DNA of 64,000 nucleotides from JAVJSU01 sp040219275. Lineage in GTDB: Bacteria > Chloroflexota > Anaerolineae > Aggregatilineales > Phototrophicaceae. The stretch is taken from positions 55,077-119,076 of the forward strand of contig JAVJSU010000066.1 in the NCBI GenBank assembly GCA_040219275.1, given 5' to 3'. The notes under the pieces are model-generated. The model did no database searches. It was given only the letters and a program-made list of their open reading frames with translations, and was not told the DNA's origin. The translations under genes and the position numbers were made by a program. Below, one piece after another: positions 58,884 through 64,000 of the stretch (the stretch's first letter is position 1; each line of letters starts with the position of its first letter).

Positions 58884-58913
58884 TGAGCCACAGAGACACA
58901 GAGAGAAGCAGAG
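58884..58913. repeat. 'ccacagagacacagagagaag' repeat fragment
   Basis: This short word string (GAGCCACAGAGACACAGAGAG, then AAGCAGAG) resembles the left arms of the intergenic cassettes described at 11300. It lies 41 bp after the DppD-type stop codon and leads into the four-hairpin element at 58958. No coding sequence is present. Confidence 0.5.
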
Positions 58914-58957
58914 TATTTGGCTTTGTTTGTAAGACGCTTTCAACTAACGCCTGCTCA

Positions 58958-59129
58958 GTTGCAAGGTGATAAAAGTGGCTTAACAAAACCGCATTGGGCT
59001 GAAACCCCAATGCTACGACGATTTTAGAAACCCCACTGAAGTGGGCTATTTTCACAAATTTACGGGAAGAATAGCCTGCTTCAGCAGGGTTTTACACCAG
59101 CGTAGCCAATGGGTTTCAGCCATTGGCGG
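58958..59129. repeat. Four-hairpin intergenic element, copy 3 (right end lost)
   Basis: It begins GTTGCAAGG and carries all four hairpins of copy 1, but ends at CCATTGGCGG; the terminal CTTTGCAAC is missing. It lies in the 414-bp gap between the two ATPase genes of one ABC operon, so the operon is interrupted in the same way as mrp. Confidence 0.82.
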
Positions 59130-59209
59130 TAAAGGTAAGAACTCAACCACAAAATACCTACCCCTGAAAGAGGCTGGGGGGTGAGGTAAAACTGCAAAAG
59201 TTACTTACC

Positions 59210-59256
59210 ATAACGATTAACGACTGATAACTGATAACTAACAACTGAAAACTAAA
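59210..59256. repeat. Simple-sequence leader of 'ctgataactgataactaac' units upstream of the second ATPase
   Basis: Words such as gactgataactgataacta and acaactgaaaactaaaaa end directly at the ATG (59258). No SD is visible. The pattern matches the arrays before the other genes of the operon. Confidence 0.65.
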
Positions 59257-59257
59257 A

Positions 59258-60271
59258 ATGACCCAACCAATTATTGAACTCAAAAACGTCCATCGCTCGT
59301 TCAAAAAAGGGCGCACCACAATCCCGGTATTGCAGGATGTGAACCTGCAAGTGAACCCGCTCGAATTTATGTGTCTGGTGGGGGAGAGCGGGTGCGGCAA
59401 AACGACCACCGGCAAAATTCTGACGGGGTTGCTTAAACCATCCAGTGGACAGGTGATGTTCGAGGGGCAGGACGTGAGCAAGCTACGCGGCAAAGATTTC
59501 GCCCGCTATCGCCGTTCCGTGCAGATCATCCATCAAGACCCGTATGCGTCGCTCAATCCGTCCCATTCGATCTATCGCACCCTGAGCTTTCCGTTATTTC
59601 ATCATAATCTGGTGAAAAATCGCACTCAAGCGCGGGACAAAGTGATGGAATTACTGGAAACGGTAGACCTGACTCCAGCAATAGACGTGATCGACAAATA
59701 TCCGCATGAATTGAGCGGTGGTCAGCGTCAACGTGTGAGCATCGCCCGCGCCCTGACGACCAGCCCTTCGCTGATTATCGCCGATGAATCGGTCAGCATG
59801 GTGGATGTCTCTATTCGCATCGGCTTGCTGAAGATGCTCATGAATTTGCGGACAGATTTCAACGCGACGATAGTCTTCATCACGCATGATCTCGCACTGG
59901 CGAAATATTTCGCGTGGGAAGGCAAGCTGGCGGTGATGTATCTGGGGCGGGTCGTCGAGGTTGGACGCACGCAACAGGTCATCGTGGATCCACAACATCC
60001 CTATACGAAAGTGTTGCTATCCGCCATTCCCGAAGCTGACCCGGAACGGACGCGCAATAAACGCCATATCGCCCTTCGCAGTGAAGACATCCCGCGCCTG
60101 ACAGAATTGCCCCCCGGATGTAGTTTTCACCCGCGTTGCCCGTGGTTTGTGCCGGGCATGTGTGATGGTGAAGTGCCGCAATTGGAAATCGCACCGGGGA
60201 CGGATAGCACCGCGCTGGTCGCCTGTACACCGTTAACACGTGGGGAAGAATTATTGCTCTATGAGTCCTGA
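59258..60271 (+). CDS. ABC transporter ATP-binding protein (DppF/OppF type)
   Basis: The 337-residue ATPase has Walker A LVGESGCGKTTTGKIL (near residue 41), Q-loop IHQDPYASLNP, signature LSGGQRQRVSIARAL, His switch FITHDLALAKYF and the C-terminal cluster GCSFHPRCPWFVPGMC. The Walker B reads SLIIADESVSMVDVS: the usual Pro after the catalytic Glu is Ser and the D-loop is SMVD rather than SALD. Both acidic residues remain, so activity is likely. It follows the DppD-type gene after 414 bp of repeat DNA. Confidence 0.9.
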   Translation: MTQPIIELKNVHRSFKKGRTTIPVLQDVNLQVNPLEFMCLVGESGCGKTTTGKILTGLLKPSSGQVMFEGQDVSKLRGKDFARYRRSVQIIHQDPYASLNPSHSIYRTLSFPLFHHNLVKNRTQARDKVMELLETVDLTPAIDVIDKYPHELSGGQRQRVSIARALTTSPSLIIADESVSMVDVSIRIGLLKMLMNLRTDFNATIVFITHDLALAKYFAWEGKLAVMYLGRVVEVGRTQQVIVDPQHPYTKVLLSAIPEADPERTRNKRHIALRSEDIPRLTELPPGCSFHPRCPWFVPGMCDGEVPQLEIAPGTDSTALVACTPLTRGEELLLYES

Positions 60272-60437
60272 GTTATTACGGACGTTTTTTCGCTCCGGCA
60301 TGTTTATTGTATTGGTGGCGCTGGTGCTGATTTTCGCCGTCCCGCGTGAGAGTGCAGAATTCGTCATTTCGGTGTGTTCATTGATGATCGGGTTGTCCCT
60401 GCTAGGGTTAATCGCGCTGGCGAGTCGCTTTCTGTAA
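60261..60437 (+). CDS. Small two-helix membrane protein (58 aa)
   Basis: The gene starts at ATG 60261, inside the last 11 bp of the ATPase gene, and encodes two hydrophobic helices: SGMFIVLVALVLIFAVP and EFVISVCSLMIGLSLLGLIALA. The second ends with SRFL. I do not recognise a family. Its overlap with the ATPase gene and its spacing to the MFS gene (60 bp) suggest it is translated in the operon. It could be an accessory subunit, but that is an inference. Confidence 0.6.
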   Translation: MSPELLRTFFRSGMFIVLVALVLIFAVPRESAEFVISVCSLMIGLSLLGLIALASRFL

Positions 60438-60497
60438 CAGAATGGTGCGGCTAGTTTCAAATTTTGCCTTCCTCAGTCCATCAAATAAGGACTTCCC

Positions 60498-61730
60498 ATG
60501 ACCACCACAAACGGTAAGCCGCTCAATATTCAATTGCTTATCGCGTTTATATCATTCATGTTTATTGGCATGTTGCCGGGGATTCTTAACGTCGCGTGGA
60601 AACATATGGAAACCACCTTTGGCGTAGAGTTGGATTCACTCGGCTTGTTGCTCGGCGCGATCACGGTGGGGCGGTTGATTGCCACCTTTGCCAATGGCTA
60701 CGTCATCGGCAACTATGGTATCGGGCGGGTGATTTTAGCGGCGGTGCTCATCAGTATGGTTGGCGTTTTCGGATATATGACCTCGCCCACGTTCGGCATT
60801 TTACTGATCGCCGGATTGATCGTCTCCTTCGGTAATGGAATCATCGACGCGGGCATGAACACGTTCGTCAGCGCCTATTACGGTAAAGGACAGTTAAACT
60901 TTCTGCACGCTTTTTTCGGCGTTGGTCTTACGATTGGTCCGCTATTGGTCACTTTCAGCATCATCACATTAGATGGAAGCTGGCGACTCGCCTATTCTGC
61001 CGTTTTGCTGGTGCAGGTCATCCTGCTGATCGCGGTGGTGGTCACATTTCGTCATTGGCGGATGCCCGAAGCCACCATCGAATATGATGAACAGGGCGCA
61101 GTCCGTAAAGCCGCGACAGTGCGTGAATCGCTCATGGTTCCTGCGGTGCTGCTTAGCATGGCGCTGTTTTTCGTCTATGGCGGTATCGAAGTGGGGGCAG
61201 GGCAACTCAGCAATTCACTATTTACAGAATCACGCGGGATCAGCGAGGAAACCGCGAGCTTCTGGATTAGCCTCTATTGGGCGAGTTTCACCATCGGGCG
61301 CATCCTTACGGGTATCATCGGGGATCGTATCTCAAATAATAGCCTCATGCGCCTGAGCATTTTCGGGACGATTGGCGGGGCGCTATTCCTCTCCATACAG
61401 GGTGCGAGTATTTTCAGTTTTCTCGGTCTGGCGTTGCTAGGCTTTGCACTCGCGCCGATGTTCGCCACCTTAATTTCAGATACGCCAAGGCGCGTCGGGA
61501 TGCGCCACGTCGCCAATGCTATCGGCTTTCAGATCGGCTTTGCAGGATTTGGCGCGGCGGTCTTGCCCGGACTTGCCGGAATTTTTGCCAGTAGGATCGA
61601 TCTGGAGATTATCGGTCCATTTTTGCTCGTAAATGCAGTCGGGTTATTTTTCCTGCACGAGTTTATAATGAGACGCGAAGCCAATCTTGAAAATCGTGCA
61701 AACCGTGAGAAGGAAATGATGAATGCCTGA
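60498..61730 (+). CDS. MFS sugar permease-like transporter (FucP/YfkF-like)
   Basis: The 410-residue protein has twelve helices. TFGVELDSLGLLLGAITVGRLIATFANG, DAGMNTFVSAYYG and NFLHAFFGVGLTIGPLLV are typical of the fucose-permease-like MFS group, as is EVGAGQLSNSLFTESRG in the second half. It could import or export a monosaccharide released by GH20. AAGGAC lies 8 bp before the ATG. Its end overlaps the ROK kinase gene by 8 bp, which ties the two functionally. Confidence 0.85.
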   Translation: MTTTNGKPLNIQLLIAFISFMFIGMLPGILNVAWKHMETTFGVELDSLGLLLGAITVGRLIATFANGYVIGNYGIGRVILAAVLISMVGVFGYMTSPTFGILLIAGLIVSFGNGIIDAGMNTFVSAYYGKGQLNFLHAFFGVGLTIGPLLVTFSIITLDGSWRLAYSAVLLVQVILLIAVVVTFRHWRMPEATIEYDEQGAVRKAATVRESLMVPAVLLSMALFFVYGGIEVGAGQLSNSLFTESRGISEETASFWISLYWASFTIGRILTGIIGDRISNNSLMRLSIFGTIGGALFLSIQGASIFSFLGLALLGFALAPMFATLISDTPRRVGMRHVANAIGFQIGFAGFGAAVLPGLAGIFASRIDLEIIGPFLLVNAVGLFFLHEFIMRREANLENRANREKEMMNA

Positions 61731-62685
61731 AAGCGTCGCTATTGGCGTGGACATCGGCGGGACGAAAGTCGCTATTGCGGCGGTCAACCGTGATGGAAAT
61801 GTGATCGCCGAACACACCTTACCAACTCTGCCGGAGCGCGGCGTGGAAGATTTGCTGACGCGGATTTGTGCTGGCGTTCAATCCGTGATGGAGTCGGCTG
61901 GTTTACCGGTTGCCGGCATCGGGGTAGGATGCCCCGGAGCGGTAGATTATGTCAACGGTGTGTCCCTATTTGCCGCCAATCTGGGCGAGGCATGGCACAA
62001 TATCAATTTACGCCGTGAATTGCGTGACCGTTTGCATCTGCCGGAAATGCCTGTTTGGGCAGAAAACGACGTGAACGCAGGTGGCTTCGGGCAAATGCTA
62101 TTCGGCGCGGCGAAGGGATGCGATAACTTCGTCTATCTGATGATTGGCACAGGCTTGGGCGGTTGCGCGGTCATTGACGGGCGTATGTTGCGCGGGACGA
62201 GTTTTTCCGCGTTAGAAGTCGGGCATATCACCCTGAACCCGAACGGGCGCTCCGGTGATTTTGGTTTGCGCGGCACGGCGGAAATGGTTGTTTCTGGTAA
62301 AGGCTTGCTAGCAGGTTGGGCAGAATATCGACTGCACTATCCTGATTCTCCACTAACCAGAACGATGGATGTCGATACCGCGAAGATTCTAAGGGCGGCG
62401 CATGAGGGCGATTTGTTGGCACTGCATATAATGGATGATGCCGGAGAAGCCCTTGGTATCGCGTTGGCGTGGTCAGTGACGATCTTGAATCCGTCAATGG
62501 TTTTGATCGGCGGGGGATTGGGCATCGCGGCAGGGGATTTGTTGCTGGATCGTGCCAAAAAGATCATCAAACAACGCATTCTGCCCCAAACATATGAATT
62601 GCTCGGATTTGCCTATACCACAGAGTTGATGAGCGCGGTGGGTGCGGCGGCGCTGGTCTGGTATGAACTTGACCGTAATTCTTAG
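61723..62685 (+). CDS. ROK-family sugar kinase lacking the zinc cysteines
   Basis: The 320-residue protein has phosphate loop GVDIGGTKVAIAAV (residues 8-21), catalytic Asp in WAENDVNAGG, and LMIGTGLGGCAV. The E-x-GH motif is kept (LEVGHITL), but the following zinc site reads GRSGDFGLRGTAEMVVSG, where the Cys of C-x-C-G-x2-G-C-x-E are replaced. No HTH is present, so it is a kinase. The likely substrate is GlcNAc, GalNAc or glucose from the GH20 reaction. It overlaps the MFS gene by 8 bp (coupled translation). Confidence 0.88.
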   Translation: MPESVAIGVDIGGTKVAIAAVNRDGNVIAEHTLPTLPERGVEDLLTRICAGVQSVMESAGLPVAGIGVGCPGAVDYVNGVSLFAANLGEAWHNINLRRELRDRLHLPEMPVWAENDVNAGGFGQMLFGAAKGCDNFVYLMIGTGLGGCAVIDGRMLRGTSFSALEVGHITLNPNGRSGDFGLRGTAEMVVSGKGLLAGWAEYRLHYPDSPLTRTMDVDTAKILRAAHEGDLLALHIMDDAGEALGIALAWSVTILNPSMVLIGGGLGIAAGDLLLDRAKKIIKQRILPQTYELLGFAYTTELMSAVGAAALVWYELDRNS

Positions 62686-62774
62686 TGAATTCTCCCTAAA
62701 AGTTTGACCCACAAGCACAATTGCGCCATGATTAACACATAGACCCTACTCACATCAGCCTAGGAGCGCATTAA

Positions 62775-63728
62775 ATGACCTCATTGGATGTATTCGCTTA
62801 TACCAGCCACCCTGACGAAACCCTCTTCTATCAGCGCAATGATGCCAATGACCCGCGCATGGGAGAGATCGTCCATTCTAACCGCGCCGCATATGAGCGT
62901 TCACGCACCATTATTCTAGGATGCCCTCAGGATGAAGGGGTCAAACGGCGTGGCTCACGGTTGGGTTCCAGTGGCGCACCGGACGAAATTCGTAGCTGGT
63001 TTTATCAGCTTTCCGTCTCTAACTTAACCGATGATCCCAACTTTAACCTGTTTGATCTCGGAAATTTACATATTCGCGCTACATTAGAAGAAACTCATGC
63101 CGCCCAACGCGAACTGGTACACCAATTGCTGAAGGACGGCAAAACGGTGATTACGCTCGGCGGGGGTGGGGATGTCGCTTATCCTGACGGTATGGCGTTG
63201 AAAGAAGTTGCTGACGACATCATGCTCCTCAGCGTGGACTCCCACTTTGATGTCCGTGAGGAACGGCTGGTCTCCTGTGGCACGGCGAACCGGAATTTGA
63301 TCGCTGAAGGCGCGGTAAAGGCAGAAAACTTCTACGCGCTTGCCTATCAGGTGGTGGCAAATTCTCCCGTGTATGCCAAATATCTGCGCGGATTAGGCGC
63401 TCATTTGCATAGCCTGAACGATCTGCGAGAAGCCGGCTTGTTGGATACCGTACGCCAGATTCTTGTAGATAAGCAGGCGGGTTCGCTCATGTGGACTTTT
63501 GATCTGGACTCGGTGCGTGCGTCGGATGCGCCCGGAGTCAACGCGCCCATGCCATTGGGCTTAACCGGAGAGGAATTCTGTAAATTGGCAGAAATCGCCG
63601 GTAATGATGCCCGTACCCGTGTGGTTCAATTTGTGGAAGTGAACTCGAAATACGACCTCGCCGGCAGAACCAGCCATCTTACCGCAGTGGCGATGTTCCA
63701 TTTCCTATCTGGCATGAATAAACGGTAG
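62775..63728 (+). CDS. Arginase/agmatinase/formimidoylglutamase-fold protein with one altered metal ligand
   Basis: The 317-residue protein resembles formimidoylglutamase (HutG). Its binuclear Mn motifs are: LGGGGDVAYPDG, where the usual first ligand His (GG-x-H) is Gly; SVDSHFDVRE, the complete D-x-H-x-D; and MWTFDLDSVRASDAPG, the D-x-D motif. The N-terminal LGCPQDEGVKRRGSRLGSSGAPDEIR matches the substrate-loop region. The enzyme class releases urea or formamide from amidine compounds. With one ligand changed it may use a single metal or have another role. It is 89 bp after the ROK kinase gene, with a weak leader. Confidence 0.82.
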   Translation: MTSLDVFAYTSHPDETLFYQRNDANDPRMGEIVHSNRAAYERSRTIILGCPQDEGVKRRGSRLGSSGAPDEIRSWFYQLSVSNLTDDPNFNLFDLGNLHIRATLEETHAAQRELVHQLLKDGKTVITLGGGGDVAYPDGMALKEVADDIMLLSVDSHFDVREERLVSCGTANRNLIAEGAVKAENFYALAYQVVANSPVYAKYLRGLGAHLHSLNDLREAGLLDTVRQILVDKQAGSLMWTFDLDSVRASDAPGVNAPMPLGLTGEEFCKLAEIAGNDARTRVVQFVEVNSKYDLAGRTSHLTAVAMFHFLSGMNKR

Positions 63729-63829
63729 GTATGCAATAAACGGCGGAGCTATATTTTGCACTCAGCGCTCCTATCTTCCCTCCACCTAAAAAGATTAATA
63801 AGGGTCATAAAGTACCTTTAAAAGTCCCC

Positions 63830-63859
63830 TCGCCCCTTGTGGGAGAGGGGATTTAGGGG
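63830..63859. repeat. 'CCCCTCGCCCCTTGTGGGAGAGGGG' palindromic repeat, second copy
   Basis: CCCCTC and GAGGGG flank a CCCTTGTGGGA core, followed by ATTTAGGGGC. It is the counterpart of 16985-17014. It lies after the arginase-fold gene and may act as a terminator-like stem, although no T-run is next to it. Confidence 0.7.
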
Positions 63860-63900
63860 CTTTCAAGGGTAGGTATTTCATCGTTTTGTCGAATTTTTTC

Positions 63901-64000
63901 CACATTGGGCTTAAACCCCAATGCTACAACGATTTTAGAAACCCCACTGAAGTGGGCTATTCTCACAAACGTATGGGAAGGATAGCCTGCTTCAGCAGGG
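63901..64000. repeat. Four-hairpin intergenic element, copy 4 (left end diverged, runs off window)
   Basis: Starting with CACATTGGGCTTAAACCCC, this copy shows hairpins 1 to 3 as in copy 1 and is cut by the window edge within hairpin 3 (GCAGGG). Its left end lacks the GTTGCAAGG terminus; instead TTTTGTCGAATTTTTTC precedes it. It closes the window. Confidence 0.75.

Noticed and set aside
1..64000. CRISPR arrays, rRNA or tRNA genes
   Set aside because: No regularly spaced direct repeats and no cloverleaf or rRNA signature text was recognised. The repeated hairpin elements are too few and too far apart to be an array.

Overview
This is a roughly 64 kb chromosomal stretch with bacterial gene density, ATG/GTG/TTG starts with Shine-Dalgarno (SD) sequences, and sigma70-type promoters. 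GC content looks close to 50-55% by eye. The mix of genes suggests a heterotrophic, probably aerobic Chloroflexota (Anaerolineae-like) bacterium: oligopeptide-type ABC importers, ROK proteins, GH20, a seven-gene Mrp antiporter, DUF3105, receiver-kinase hybrids, and intergenic DNA full of short repeated cassettes. That placement is an inference from gene content. No rRNA, tRNA or CRISPR was seen.

Layout. 1-4.6 kb: the 5' part of an aldehyde dehydrogenase gene, then an ArsR-SRPBCC-reductase-hydrolase operon with a palindromic promoter and a UUCG-loop terminator, a PPOX flavoprotein and an SDR. 4.7-13.4 kb: a META-domain secreted protein, a short UvrA-like ABC ATPase, a DUF2334 deacetylase, DUF3105 plus a NagB-like protein, a MenC/NSAR enolase-superfamily enzyme and a methyltransferase. 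13.5-19.7 kb: an unknown protein, a GAF-PAS histidine kinase, a DMT exporter behind a strong riboswitch candidate (ykkC-like), a secreted unknown, a dual-specificity phosphatase and an HNH nuclease with an EVE-like N-terminus. 19.8-28.8 kb: a ferric-iron-type ABC operon, a PLP decarboxylase, a beta-carbonic anhydrase, a ROK kinase, a small-protein/HNH pair and a sugar-phosphate transferase. 29-38.5 kb: a P450, DUF427, the complete mrpABCDEFG operon and an MFS exporter. 38.5-48.2 kb: unknowns, a VOC protein, a tyrosine recombinase, two overlapping receiver-histidine kinases, an SDR and a wHTH/membrane pair with well-formed operators, a GNAT and a CoA-binding protein.

48.4-63.7 kb is a coherent saccharide-use locus. 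A Gfo/Idh/MocA oxidoreductase, a cytoplasmic GH20 hexosaminidase and a ROK repressor run leftward. A substrate-binding protein, two permeases, two ATPases, a small membrane protein, an MFS permease, a ROK sugar kinase and an arginase-fold enzyme run rightward. The two arms share a divergent promoter region. The likely logic is import of N-acetylhexosamine-containing oligosaccharides, cytoplasmic cleavage by GH20, phosphorylation by the ROK kinase, and repression by the ROK regulator. The NagB-like protein at 9.6 kb could act further down the same pathway.

The observations most worth a second look are: (1) the riboswitch candidate at 15854-16005, where a perfect 9-bp P1 and a downstream hairpin compete for the same bases; (2) a single periplasmic-binding-protein-like lobe inserted in the first external loop of an ABC permease (56376-57647); (3) a ~180-bp element with GTTGCAA ends and four hairpins with complementary loops, present four times including inside the mrp operon; (4) several promoter/operator layouts that can be read directly from the sequence.
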